Part shown: positions 21,161 to 30,094 of the stretch, piece after piece | Layout: each line of letters starts with the position of its first letter | How positions within the stretch are numbered: position 1 is the first letter of the stretch | From: an uncultured Sphingomonadaceae bacterium | GTDB lineage: Bacteria > Pseudomonadota > Alphaproteobacteria > Sphingomonadales > Sphingomonadaceae | Reading direction: 5' to 3' | DNA: 64,000 nucleotides | NCBI GenBank assembly: GCA_947504025.1 | Contig: CANNFX010000001.1 | Location: forward strand, 1,091,501-1,155,500 | Position numbers and translations under genes: made by a program | The notes under the pieces: model-generated | Database searches by the model: none | Told to the model about the DNA's origin: nothing | The model's input: the letters and a program-made list of their open reading frames with translations, nothing else

Positions 21161-22867
21161 ATGGAAACACCCCCAACCTCATTGGCTTCTGGTCCTGTTG
21201 CTGACGTATTACAGCTAGCCGGTGGGAAGCGCATTGGCTGGCTTGCGCTACTGAGCGGGTTGCTCGCGCTAACCGAAGGGTTCGGTTTTGCCATGCTAGT
21301 GCCGCTGCTTGCGAGCATGGCAGGCGGTGCACCGGAGATTCTCGGTCCGAAAGTGTCCCAGCTCCTTACCGGTGTTTCATTATCCGTCTGGCTTGGTCTC
21401 TTCGCGGCAATGGTTACCCTGCGCGCTATCGCCGACTACTGGCGCTCGCTCGCCGCGCATGATCTGTCGGTCGCGATTGTCGATGGACTACGGTCACGCA
21501 TGACGGCAGCTCTGCTAGCTGCGGAGTGGCGTTCACTTTCCGCAATGCCGCAAAGCGCCAACCGTGCGCTACTGATCACAACAATCGACCGTGTCGGTGA
21601 TGCCTTAGATGCCGGCTTCAGCATTATCCGCGCAGCATCCACGCTAACCATCATCAGCCTGGCCGCCTTTTTGATTTCACCACCCGTCTCGCTCGCCGCC
21701 GCCGCTCTTGGCGGGCTCGTACTGCTGGCCTATTCTCGCCTCCGCAAACGGGCGCGCACCTTGGGCGAAGATGTCGGGCGGGGCTATGAAACCATCTATG
21801 CGCGGCTCGAGGAAGCGCTCGGTGCGATGCGCCTGATCAAGAGTCACGGCAAAGAACTTGATACCCAATCGGGCATCACAGGAAGCTTCGCCGGGCTGCG
21901 GACAACTCAGCGTGATTACCTGCGACTAACTGGCCGTGCCCGCGTATTGTTCACCCTGTTGGCAGCCGCCGCTTTAGGTCTGCTCGTTTGGCTGTCAGCT
22001 ATATATTGGGGTGTACCGCTCATCGTCATGGTTCCGCTGGTCGCCCTGTTTGCACGCGGGGTCGGTCAGTTCACATTTCTACAGGACAATTGGCAGGTCT
22101 GGGCGCATCACGCGCCCGCTCTTGTCGCCGCTCGAAAAATGATCGCTGAAACTGAAGCCGTGGCCGAATCATCAAGCGCGAAAACAACAATTGGCCCGAA
22201 GTTAACCAACGCAATTGAACTTGCCAGTGTGACAGTAAGTTTTCGCGAAGGGCAAACGATCCTCGATCAAATTGATTTACGCTTGCCTGCGATGAGTTGC
22301 ACTGCGCTGACCGGTCCGTCGGGGGCTGGCAAGAGTACACTGGCCGATCTGCTCAGCGGCCTGATTTTGCCTGACAGTGGCCAGGTGCTGATTGACGAAA
22401 TGCCGCTCGATGGCCCCCTTCGCAACAATTGGCGGCGTTCGGTTGCCTACGTCCAACAGGAACCGGTTTTATTCAGCGGAAGCGTGGCTGACAATCTTCG
22501 CTGGGCCGATAAAAATGCGAGTGAGGCCATGATCCGCGATGCTTTGGACCGTGCATCTGCAGGTTTCGCTTTCGACCTACCTGGCGGGATAGACTGCCCT
22601 TTGGGCGAAGGTGGCAGACAGCTCTCAGGCGGCGAACGGCAGAGGATCGCACTTGCACGCGCGCTGATTGTGAGGCCGCAATTGCTCATACTCGACGAAG
22701 CGACCAGCGCGCTGGACACAGCATCCGACGAAGCTGTGGCAAGCGCACTAACCGGCCTCAAAGGTAGTCTAACCATCCTGATCATCAGCCACCGCGGCGC
22801 GCTAGCCGCAATTGCCGATCGAACCGTCCAACTAGCAGGCGGAAAGATTGGTCCGCTGGCAATCTGA
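21161..22867 (+). CDS. Lasso-type D: ABC exporter (fused membrane and ATPase)
   Basis: 568 residues from the ATG at 21161. About six helices (to ~330) are followed by an ATPase domain with Walker A TGPSGAGKST near residue 384, signature LSGGERQ near 487 and Walker B LLILDEATSALD near 510. Half-transporters of this kind export the mature RiPP in B1-B2-C-D clusters. A TTG at 21122 would overlap the cyclase gene and is not favoured. A 6-bp hairpin follows the gene. Confidence 0.88.
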   Translation: METPPTSLASGPVADVLQLAGGKRIGWLALLSGLLALTEGFGFAMLVPLLASMAGGAPEILGPKVSQLLTGVSLSVWLGLFAAMVTLRAIADYWRSLAAHDLSVAIVDGLRSRMTAALLAAEWRSLSAMPQSANRALLITTIDRVGDALDAGFSIIRAASTLTIISLAAFLISPPVSLAAAALGGLVLLAYSRLRKRARTLGEDVGRGYETIYARLEEALGAMRLIKSHGKELDTQSGITGSFAGLRTTQRDYLRLTGRARVLFTLLAAAALGLLVWLSAIYWGVPLIVMVPLVALFARGVGQFTFLQDNWQVWAHHAPALVAARKMIAETEAVAESSSAKTTIGPKLTNAIELASVTVSFREGQTILDQIDLRLPAMSCTALTGPSGAGKSTLADLLSGLILPDSGQVLIDEMPLDGPLRNNWRRSVAYVQQEPVLFSGSVADNLRWADKNASEAMIRDALDRASAGFAFDLPGGIDCPLGEGGRQLSGGERQRIALARALIVRPQLLILDEATSALDTASDEAVASALTGLKGSLTILIISHRGALAAIADRTVQLAGGKIGPLAI

Positions 22868-22930
22868 ACACATGGATGTAGGCGAGTTAAGTCACCATTC
22901 AGCGCGATTTTGGCATATATTAGAAGAAAT

Positions 22931-22945
22931 CGGGCATGTTGCCCG
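22931..22945. terminator. Hairpin after the RiPP cluster
   Basis: CGGGCA (22931-22936) and TGCCCG (22940-22945) are perfect complements around TGT. It lies 64 nt past the ABC transporter stop and before the next gene. No T-run follows, so terminator function is uncertain. Confidence 0.35.
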
Positions 22946-23006
22946 CATGATTTGAGCTTACTGGCGCAGCTGATTCGGCCGCGAGGTGAGTAAATGGGGT
23001 AGTTTG

Positions 23007-23492
23007 ATGGCTAAAATGCTGAACACCGCAATGGCGGCGCTGGCGCTTGGCAGCCTAGCAATATCTGCGCCCGCCGTGGCACAATATAAACAGAAGATTT
23101 CCAATGATCCGGCGAAATGCCGTGGGTCAGGTCCTGCTGTGAAGGTCACCATATCAGGCGTGAAAGCCTCTAGCGGAACAGTTCGTGTGCAAAGCTATCG
23201 CGGCGTAAAAGCTGACTGGCTTCAGAAGGGCCGTTGGCTCAGCCGGATCGAAGTTCCCGCTAAGGCAGGAACAATGTCCTTTTGCGTGCCTGTACCGCGC
23301 AATGGCACTTATGGCATTGCCGTGCGCCATGATGTGAACGGCAACCGGAAAACCGATATTTTCAAAGATGGCGGCGGTATGTCGAACAACCCGAGCATCA
23401 ACATCTTCAATATGGGTAAACCCAGCTACAAAAAGACTGCTTTTCAAGTTAGCGGTGTCAAAAGCATCTCAATCCGGATGCGTTACCGCTAA
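23007..23492 (+). CDS. Exported DUF2141 protein
   Basis: 161 residues with a clear signal peptide (TAMAALALGSLAISAPAVAQ). The mature domain contains VKVTISGVKASSGTVRVQSYRG, FCVPVPRNGTYGIAVRHDVNGNRKTDIF and GMSNNPS, the DUF2141 pattern of a small beta-sandwich. The function is unknown in the family. The ATG at 23007 is preferred to the GTG at 22986. It converges on, and overlaps by 4 bp, the nucleotidyltransferase gene. Confidence 0.83.
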   Translation: MAKMLNTAMAALALGSLAISAPAVAQYKQKISNDPAKCRGSGPAVKVTISGVKASSGTVRVQSYRGVKADWLQKGRWLSRIEVPAKAGTMSFCVPVPRNGTYGIAVRHDVNGNRKTDIFKDGGGMSNNPSINIFNMGKPSYKKTAFQVSGVKSISIRMRYR

Positions 23493-24247
23493 TCGGCTAG
23501 TTCCGCGGCAGCGATCTGCCGTACCTCATCAAGGTCCTGTGGCTTATCAACGTCGACCGCAGCTAGCCCGTCTTTGGCAGGGACCAGGCGCGCCTGCACA
23601 CCGAGCCGCTCGCCAAGCCGAATGATCGCTTGATCAAGCGTAAGCTTACCGCGCCAATAATCCCACAATGTCGAGAACCCCAGCCGTGCTGCGATGCGCC
23701 ACGGCCGCTTGCGGTTGGCCTCCACCGATCGCCACGCTTCTATCGCATGAGCCGCATCAGGAGTGGCAAGGAGGAAAAGGTTGCAACCACTCCACTCACC
23801 GTCTGCAAATTTGAGATATGTTCTCTGGCTACCAGGAACAGCAGCTTCAACAGCTTTGCGGGGGGCAAGAGCAACTCCGATATCCGCGCCCTGCGGCAAA
23901 TCAGCAATGAACTGCGTCACCCATTCGCCTTGCAGCAACGCATGATCGGCAGTTGTTACCAGCAGCGGTGCGCCTGACAGCATAAAACCCCGGGCCACAC
24001 TGCCACTTGGACCGGTGTCTGGCGGAACGATCTCGGTGTTTAAGCGCAGCGCCTCAGCCATTACGTCCGGATCATCTGCAGACACCAAAATCCGTCCGAT
24101 ACCCGCATCGCGAAGCGCACCGACTACCCTGGCGAGCAGAGTTACGTTCTCAACTAGCGCAAGCGCTTTGTGCGAAATATTCTCACGCGCAGCAACGCTA
24201 TCACCTTCGCCTCGCGAACCGGCAAGGACCAATGCAGCAGGCTTCAT
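23489..24247 (-). CDS. MobA-like NTP transferase
   Basis: 252 residues. The N-terminus AALVLAGSRGEGDSVAARENISHKAL is a nucleotide-binding Rossmann start similar to MobA and sugar-phosphate nucleotidyltransferases (LxxGxGxR...K), and VTTADHALL supplies the metal Asp. It overlaps the upstream gene by ATGA and ends a three-gene unit with a lipid kinase. It probably transfers CMP or GMP to a phosphorylated head group. Caulobacter ceramide-phosphoglycerate clusters contain a comparable nucleotidyltransferase. Confidence 0.72.
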   Translation of the reverse strand: MKPAALVLAGSRGEGDSVAARENISHKALALVENVTLLARVVGALRDAGIGRILVSADDPDVMAEALRLNTEIVPPDTGPSGSVARGFMLSGAPLLVTTADHALLQGEWVTQFIADLPQGADIGVALAPRKAVEAAVPGSQRTYLKFADGEWSGCNLFLLATPDAAHAIEAWRSVEANRKRPWRIAARLGFSTLWDYWRGKLTLDQAIIRLGERLGVQARLVPAKDGLAAVDVDKPQDLDEVRQIAAAELAD

Positions 24248-25137
24248 GAGCGTGCCCGTTTCTTACGCCAAACATCAAACAGTACCGCTGGAGCGGCCAG
24301 AACAGGGTGCTTTTCACGCCAAGGCGTCAATTTGACAGGCACGCCTGTGTGACGCTCGATCTTCCAGGCGCCATAGCGCGCAGCACCTTCGAACGTGGTG
24401 CTGGCCTTGAGCAATCGTACGAAATTGAGCGGCTTACCCATCCGCTGACGCCGCGCCCACCAGCGCTTAATTTGCGAGCGCCTATTGTCGTCCAGCTGGG
24501 GACGATAAATTTCACCGCTCTGGTCAAAATCTATGCCCTGATCAGCAAGAGCCGCCGGCAGAAGTCCGTCAAAATGAGCCGCATTCATTTCCAGAATCGA
24601 ATTCTCGCGGCCTGATTTTTCAACTCGAAATTCGGCGGCATAGGTCGCTTGAAAGAGCGCCCGCCAATAATCTTCCTCTCGCCCTTCCGGCGGACCAAGC
24701 GCAGCAGCTAAGCGCGAGGCAGTCTGCGCGGCCTGGCCGATCGCCGCCACGATCCGGCCGCGGGCCTCTTTATCGCCGCCCCAGGCCAAACCCGATGGCT
24801 GCACGAAACGCGCCCAAATTGTAGTGTCGGTCAAATCACCGGCAGCCGCAGCATGAAACGTTGCCAACGTCATCGTTGCAACCTTTGCACGCAATGTCTC
24901 GGCGCCGTGATCGCGCTCGTGATAGCTAACCCGGGGCCATATCCCGCTTTCTTTGGGACCATCCAACAATACATAGAAATCTAACACGCCCTCGAGCGAG
25001 CCAGTCCTGAGATTGGAGCCGTAGAACAGCACGCCAAGCGCGCCAGCTTCGCTACCAAGCGCCTCTGCAAATTTCCGAACGGCTGCGTCAACCGGAGCAT
25101 CCAACTGCTTCTCAATCCGCTTTTCGAGCATACTCAT
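24244..25137 (-). CDS. Nucleotidyltransferase, possibly Tam41-like
   Basis: 297 residues. ALGVLFYGSNLRTGSLEGVLDFYVLLDG resembles the YGSG...DF active-site strand of Tam41, the mitochondrial CDP-diacylglycerol synthase. HERDHGAETLRAKVATMTL resembles the following helix. Tam41 makes CDP-diacylglycerol from phosphatidic acid. The gene sits between a lipid kinase, which would make the phosphorylated lipid, and a second nucleotidyltransferase, and overlaps both by 4 bp. Assignment is by motif reading only, so the exact family is tentative. Confidence 0.6.
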   Translation of the reverse strand: MSMLEKRIEKQLDAPVDAAVRKFAEALGSEAGALGVLFYGSNLRTGSLEGVLDFYVLLDGPKESGIWPRVSYHERDHGAETLRAKVATMTLATFHAAAAGDLTDTTIWARFVQPSGLAWGGDKEARGRIVAAIGQAAQTASRLAAALGPPEGREEDYWRALFQATYAAEFRVEKSGRENSILEMNAAHFDGLLPAALADQGIDFDQSGEIYRPQLDDNRRSQIKRWWARRQRMGKPLNFVRLLKASTTFEGAARYGAWKIERHTGVPVKLTPWREKHPVLAAPAVLFDVWRKKRARS

Positions 25138-26171
25138 GGGACGACAAACCGCAATTTGGGACCTTCGCGTATGAGATAATGGCCCGCGGGGAATTCTTCG
25201 CCGTCGAGAATGAACTCACCGTCCAATTCCAACTCGAATTCATGCGCCACACGGCGATGAAGGCCGCTCTGCGGCATCCAGGGTTGGTCCCAGCCGAACG
25301 TCAGAACAAATGGCAATGATCCAAGCATCCGCCGGCGCGGTGCGTCGAGGATAGCAAGCTTGAGTCCTGATCCAAGCCGCCCGAACAATTTCATACCGAG
25401 CGGGAAATACTCAAGCGTCGATGCCAGTAGCAGCCAGCGGCGCGACTTATCGCCATAGCCGCTGTGTTTCATCGGCTTGCGGTTCGCCCCAAGCCGAATT
25501 TCCATTTTCGTTCCGCGGCGCCACAGATTGCCAGCCGATCCGATGAATGCCTGAGTGACGCCCCAGACCGAAGTTGCGCCCACCGCGAAGGAATTGAAGG
25601 CACCCCAGTCATGCGCCGTCTGCCCGGCACGGATGCCCGTGGTGAAGGCACCGGCACCAAGAATAAATCCGCTCACTTGAGTGTCTGGGTCAGCCTTAGG
25701 GCTAACTTGGATAGCACAGCGTTCGATAAACCGGCCGTTTTCGATTGCTGCCATCGCATCGCTTAGCGACCACCCTGTCGGCGCACCAAGATCAACGGCC
25801 AATGCATTGGTCTTGCCCTTAGGTAAGATGATTAGCGCTGGCCAATGGCTTCCGAAAACCGACAAGCCTTTGGTCAGCACATCACGAATAGTGCCGTCCC
25901 CGCCATTTATGACGAGATAATCAATGCCCCGCTCCGCCAATTCAGTCAGCGCGCGCGGGAGATCCGTCCGCCCTGCAGGCTCTACTACAATTACATCCGG
26001 GTGGCCGGCGAATAGTGAATCGCGACCTATGTTGCGATGGCTGCGCGGATTACGAATTACGCCGACCAGCGGCCGGCCTTCGAGCGCGCGGCCAGGCACG
26101 ATATTCGAGCCGCCAGAGGCGTTTGCAGTCGGTCCCGACATTTCAGAAAATGGGTGACTGGCACGCTCCAT
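25134..26171 (-). CDS. DAGK/LcbR-family lipid kinase
   Basis: 345 residues from the ATG at 26171, which follows a GGGGG ribosome site; a GTG lies six nt upstream. The DAGK catalytic region is clear: VGVIRNPRSHRN, then YLVINGGDGTIRDVL (GGDGT nucleotide loop) and LIILPKGKTNALA. The C-terminus GEFILDGEEF is the second half of the fold. It phosphorylates a lipid alcohol: diacylglycerol, or ceramide or sphingoid base given that sphingomonads make sphingolipids. It heads a three-gene minus-strand unit. Confidence 0.82.
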   Translation of the reverse strand: MERASHPFSEMSGPTANASGGSNIVPGRALEGRPLVGVIRNPRSHRNIGRDSLFAGHPDVIVVEPAGRTDLPRALTELAERGIDYLVINGGDGTIRDVLTKGLSVFGSHWPALIILPKGKTNALAVDLGAPTGWSLSDAMAAIENGRFIERCAIQVSPKADPDTQVSGFILGAGAFTTGIRAGQTAHDWGAFNSFAVGATSVWGVTQAFIGSAGNLWRRGTKMEIRLGANRKPMKHSGYGDKSRRWLLLASTLEYFPLGMKLFGRLGSGLKLAILDAPRRRMLGSLPFVLTFGWDQPWMPQSGLHRRVAHEFELELDGEFILDGEEFPAGHYLIREGPKLRFVVP

Positions 26172-26267
26172 CAACACCCCCTAGCGCCCCCTGCCCTTCG
26201 AATCACGCAACTTCTGCACAAACAGACCCATTGCGCCCGCTGCCCGGGCATAATATGCGCTTCGTCG

Positions 26268-27422
26268 ATGCAAGCAACGCCTTCAGATACGAGCTCCAAA
26301 ATCTCGATGGAGAGCGTTGGCAGCAATCCAGTCCGGCTATGGGGCCTGACGATGGAAGAGCGCGCGTCCCGATTGGCGGCGTCGCTCGGCATTGATAGCA
26401 CAGGCCCAAGCGCCGAAGATACAGGGACAATCATCTCCAACAATGCGGTTACGTATGACCCGGCTTGGCTGCGGCATATCGCTGACCATCCCGGAATGGT
26501 TCTGACGTTGGACGGCGTGCCTGCATTAGGCCATGCACGCGGCGCGTCAGAGGCTGCTGAACTGCGTGCCGCGATCAACGAAGGTCGCGCCGCGGCGTCA
26601 ACCACAGGGCAGACAGTGCTCACATATGAAGATGGGCCAACCATCGAAAATAAGCAGTTGCGCAAACGGGAAACGCCATTCCTGATGCCGCTGACGAAAG
26701 AAACAATCCGCCCGCTCGAAAGGGCCAGCTACTTCGGCGCCTATAAAGGCGTCACGGATATTCTGACCAAGTATCTCTGGCCCGAATGGGCCCTGGTACT
26801 GACCCGGATCGCCGCCAAAATCGGTATGACGCCTAATATGGTCACAGCCATAGGATTCATCTGCGTCGTCGCTGCAACATTTCTATTTGCAAGCGGTCAG
26901 TACTGGCTCGGCATGGGGGTCGGTCTGATCTTCATGGTCTTCGATACAGTCGACGGAAAGCTGGCGCGATGTACCGTCACCTCCAGCTGGTGGGGGAATA
27001 TTTTCGATCACGGAATCGACTTGATTCACCCGCCCTTCTGGTGGTGGTTTTGGGCGACTGGCCTAGCGGTTTATGGGTTACCGCTATCTGAGCCCATGTT
27101 CTGGGTTGTGCAATTCGTGATCCAGGGCGGTTACGTACTCCAGCGCGTGATCGAAGGTGTGTTCATGCGTCAGAACGGAATGATGCATATCCATGTATGG
27201 GAGCGGTTCGACAGTCAGTTCCGCCTGATTACCGCTCGCCGCAATCCGAACATGGTGATTCTGTTCGTATCGATGATCTTCGGACGACCGGACATTGGCT
27301 TGATCGCAGTCGCAGTTTGGACACTTATCAGTCTGGCAGTTCACACCGTCAGGATATTCCAGGCGCAAGCATTTCGCCGCCGCGGCGGAACGATCAAATC
27401 ATGGCTTGCAGGCAACGCATGA
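26268..27422 (+). CDS. CDP-alcohol phosphotransferase with N-terminal extension
   Basis: About 384 residues. The membrane part carries the complete family motif DxxDGxxAR(x)8Gx3Dx3D, seen as DTVDGKLAR, then G, then DHGID. Several helices surround it. The first ~160 residues, containing NPVRLWGLTMEERASRL and AVTYDPAWLRHIADHPG, are not part of the normal domain and may be a degenerate nucleotidyltransferase-like or regulatory unit. It should join a CDP-activated lipid or alcohol to a head group. The start is unsure: ATGs at 26268 and 26307 both fit. It is divergent from the lipid kinase unit. Confidence 0.82.
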   Translation: MQATPSDTSSKISMESVGSNPVRLWGLTMEERASRLAASLGIDSTGPSAEDTGTIISNNAVTYDPAWLRHIADHPGMVLTLDGVPALGHARGASEAAELRAAINEGRAAASTTGQTVLTYEDGPTIENKQLRKRETPFLMPLTKETIRPLERASYFGAYKGVTDILTKYLWPEWALVLTRIAAKIGMTPNMVTAIGFICVVAATFLFASGQYWLGMGVGLIFMVFDTVDGKLARCTVTSSWWGNIFDHGIDLIHPPFWWWFWATGLAVYGLPLSEPMFWVVQFVIQGGYVLQRVIEGVFMRQNGMMHIHVWERFDSQFRLITARRNPNMVILFVSMIFGRPDIGLIAVAVWTLISLAVHTVRIFQAQAFRRRGGTIKSWLAGNA

Positions 27423-27877
27423 ACGAGACAATCCGCAACTTCGGCTATCCTAACACGCTGGTGCATGAATTTGGTTATTGGGTCGTACTCGCACGGGCCG
27501 CGCAACCAACCTTAGGCAGTCTAATTCTCGCAGCAAAATGCGATGCAACGGCATTCAGCGACCTGCCTGCAGAGGCCCACGCTGAGTTAAAGCAAGTAAC
27601 TGCAAGCATCGAAGCGGCGTTGGCGATAGCCGTGTCGTTCGCCAAGATAAATTATCTGATGCTGATGATGGTCGATCCACATGTTCATTTCCACGTGCTT
27701 CCCCGCTACGAAGGCACACGTGAATGGAGCGCTTCTGGATACGAGAAACGCGAATTCGTCGATGTCGGCTGGCCCAAAGTGCCCGAGCTGGGTCATGCAG
27801 TTACGCTTAAAGGCGATGAGCTGGGCCAGCTCGTTGACTGGCTGAAAGAAGCCTTCTCTCTTTCGAGCGCCGATTAG
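27419..27877 (+). CDS. HIT-family hydrolase/transferase
   Basis: 152 residues. The HIT triad is seen as DPHVHFHVLPRYEG, where the last His is the nucleophile forming a nucleotidyl intermediate. LGSLILAAK and NYLMLMMVD are the usual strands before it. It overlaps the phosphotransferase gene by ATGA, so it is co-translated. HIT proteins cleave or transfer nucleoside monophosphates, so a role in removing or exchanging the CDP-head-group intermediate is reasonable. Confidence 0.85.
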   Translation: MNETIRNFGYPNTLVHEFGYWVVLARAAQPTLGSLILAAKCDATAFSDLPAEAHAELKQVTASIEAALAIAVSFAKINYLMLMMVDPHVHFHVLPRYEGTREWSASGYEKREFVDVGWPKVPELGHAVTLKGDELGQLVDWLKEAFSLSSAD

Positions 27878-28623
27878 GCTTTCGCAGCCCAGCGGTCCGT
27901 CAATTCGGTTGCAATCTCAATATCGGTGAGAAAATCGACTTCGGCCCATTCAAGTCCTTCAATGCTCAGCGTACCAACGCTGTCGCATTCCTGTGCGAGA
28001 CTATCGATCACCTTCAAATACCAGTGATTAACGCCGTCGGGCGTGCGCATCGTGGCACGCACCTTCTCTTTAAACAGCGCGGCGCCCTCTCCGCGAAATG
28101 CCAAAAAGCCGATCGATTCCGAATTGCTCTGTGCAGCTGACAGAGTCTTGCCGATGCGCGAAAGACGACCGTCATCCTCGCGCGTTACCTTCATATCATC
28201 GCTATCATATGCTGGCTTGATATCGACCGTCACAGCGATGGGCCATTCATTGCCCTTCTGCACACGCTTGACGATCTCGTCCGAAACCAGCGTATCGCCA
28301 TTCAGGATCAGGAAGTCGCCTTCCATCGCCTCACGCGCTATCCAGCATGAGCCCAAATTATCCGCAACTTTGAAGAAAGGGTTGTACAAAGTGCGGATCG
28401 TCACGCCTGGCCACTCGAGCTTGTCGAGCACAGCCTCGACCTTCTCCGTCATAAAGCCCGTAACAATATCAATCCGCTTCACACCATTTTTGGCAAGCAT
28501 CTCTACCTGCCATTCAATCAATGACTTGCCGGAGAAATCGATCATGCATTTCGGCCGCTCGGTTGTGAGCGGCAACATGCGTGAGCCCTGACCGGCGCTC
28601 AGTAAGATGGCGTGTTCTATCAT
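27874..28623 (-). CDS. Cytidylyltransferase-like sugar/choline-phosphate enzyme
   Basis: 249 residues. AILLSAGQGSRMLPLTTERPKCMIDFSGKSLIEWQ is the full nucleotidyltransferase signature (GxGxRx...PK). FLILNGDTLVSDE binds metal, and GVNHWYLKVIDSLAQ and WAEVDFLTDIEIA are the product-side motifs. Related proteins include LicC-type choline-phosphate and inositol-1-phosphate cytidylyltransferases. It would supply a CDP-activated head group for the CDP-alcohol phosphotransferase. It converges on the HIT gene with a 4-bp overlap. Confidence 0.82.
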   Translation of the reverse strand: MIEHAILLSAGQGSRMLPLTTERPKCMIDFSGKSLIEWQVEMLAKNGVKRIDIVTGFMTEKVEAVLDKLEWPGVTIRTLYNPFFKVADNLGSCWIAREAMEGDFLILNGDTLVSDEIVKRVQKGNEWPIAVTVDIKPAYDSDDMKVTREDDGRLSRIGKTLSAAQSNSESIGFLAFRGEGAALFKEKVRATMRTPDGVNHWYLKVIDSLAQECDSVGTLSIEGLEWAEVDFLTDIEIATELTDRWAAKA

Positions 28624-28731
28624 GGAGACGCAAGTAGGGATTCAAAGCTGAACCCGCAATAACCGTAAATGCGACACTGCGTCGTGCAGCTCGCCTTGCG
28701 GATGTGCACAGCCTCGTCCACATAGCGCGCC

Positions 28732-30084
28732 ATGACCGGCAAAGTCCGACCCATGCCTGAATCCCTGCTGGGCCGCATGTTTGCCAACGTAGCTTGGTTG
28801 CTGGGCGGCAAAGGCTTCGGTGCGATCTGCAGCCTCGCCTATCTTGCCATTTTAACCCGCTCACTTGGCCTCAAAGATTTTGGCCACTTTTCGTTGATCT
28901 TCGGCACTTCACAGGCCTTAATTGCGATCGCCGGATTCCAAACATGGCGCGTTGTGGTACGTTACGGCGCAAAGCACGTGCATGAAAAAAACTGGGGTGC
29001 CTTCGGTCGGCTTAGCCTTCTCGCCGGGGCGCTAGATGCAGTGGGCGCGATCATTGGCTGTGTGATCGCATGGGTGGCAATCTATCAATTTGGTGATGTG
29101 CTGGACATTAACCCCCGGCTCAAAGACACGGCGTTCTGGTTCGTCGTAGCAGCATTGTGGGCACTGGTTTCCGCCCCAACCGGCATCGTCCGGGCCCTCG
29201 ACCGGTTCGACATGGCAGTTTACGTTGAGGCCATCGTTCCGCTTGGCCGCCTTCTGGGCGCGTTGGCCGTTTGGTGGACCGGGCCGACTCTCGTAAAATA
29301 CCTTATCGTCTGGGCAGCCGTCGACCTAATCGAGTCGGCGATTTACTGGGCAATGGCCAAATATCTCGCGCCAGATTCAATTCGCCTAAGAAACTTCTTT
29401 AACTGGAAGAACGCCGCACAAGAGAACCCCGGCATCGGACGGTTCTTCATGATCACCTATGCCAGCGCTACGCTGGAAGCGACAATGCGCCACGGGCCGC
29501 TGCTCGCGGTGGGTTACTTCATCGGAACAAGCGCGGCGGGCCTCTACCGCCTCGCGCATCAGCTAGCGCAGGGACTCTCCAAACTTTCCGGGCTGCTCAC
29601 CCGCGCAGCCTATGCCGAAATCTCCCGTGCTCGTGTTGCGGCCAAAGTGGAGGAATTCCGTCAACTCGCAGTACAGACTACCAAGATTGCTGGTGTGGCA
29701 GGTGTGCTGCTTGTCGGCATAGCCGTAGCCATCGGCGGCGATATGCTTGCGCTATTGTCGGGCGAAGCATTCCGTCCGGCATATACTGTCTTGATCCCAT
29801 TGACCGTGGCGGCCAGTTTCGAGCTGGCGAGCGTTGCCTTCGAGCCCGTGCTTCATTCCACCGGTCGCGCGCGCTATGCTCTGGCAGCGCGGTTGATTGC
29901 CGTTTGCGCGATGATGACCGCTTTGCTGATCTTCGTACAATCTGGGGGAGCGCCCGGTGCCGCATGGGCTGTCGCGCTAGGCGGGGCGGTGGGTTATCTC
30001 GCTATGGGGTCGATGGCGCTCATAACTCTGAAGCACGTCACACGCGAAGAAACGGGTAGGGACTCTGCCGAAGCAAGCGGTTAG
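28732..30084 (+). CDS. Oligosaccharide/lipid flippase-like MATE/MOP protein
   Basis: 450 residues with about 12 membrane helices. The start AWLLGGKGFGAICSLAYLAILTRSLGLKDFGHFSLI is typical of Wzx-like proteins of the MOP superfamily. RMFANVAWLLGGKG and LYRLAHQLAQGLSKL are further family positions. It would flip a lipid-linked product across the inner membrane. It lies next to the head-group genes, but its exact cargo is unknown. Confidence 0.83.
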   Translation: MTGKVRPMPESLLGRMFANVAWLLGGKGFGAICSLAYLAILTRSLGLKDFGHFSLIFGTSQALIAIAGFQTWRVVVRYGAKHVHEKNWGAFGRLSLLAGALDAVGAIIGCVIAWVAIYQFGDVLDINPRLKDTAFWFVVAALWALVSAPTGIVRALDRFDMAVYVEAIVPLGRLLGALAVWWTGPTLVKYLIVWAAVDLIESAIYWAMAKYLAPDSIRLRNFFNWKNAAQENPGIGRFFMITYASATLEATMRHGPLLAVGYFIGTSAAGLYRLAHQLAQGLSKLSGLLTRAAYAEISRARVAAKVEEFRQLAVQTTKIAGVAGVLLVGIAVAIGGDMLALLSGEAFRPAYTVLIPLTVAASFELASVAFEPVLHSTGRARYALAARLIAVCAMMTALLIFVQSGGAPGAAWAVALGGAVGYLAMGSMALITLKHVTREETGRDSAEASG

Positions 30085-30094
30085 ACTGCATGCC

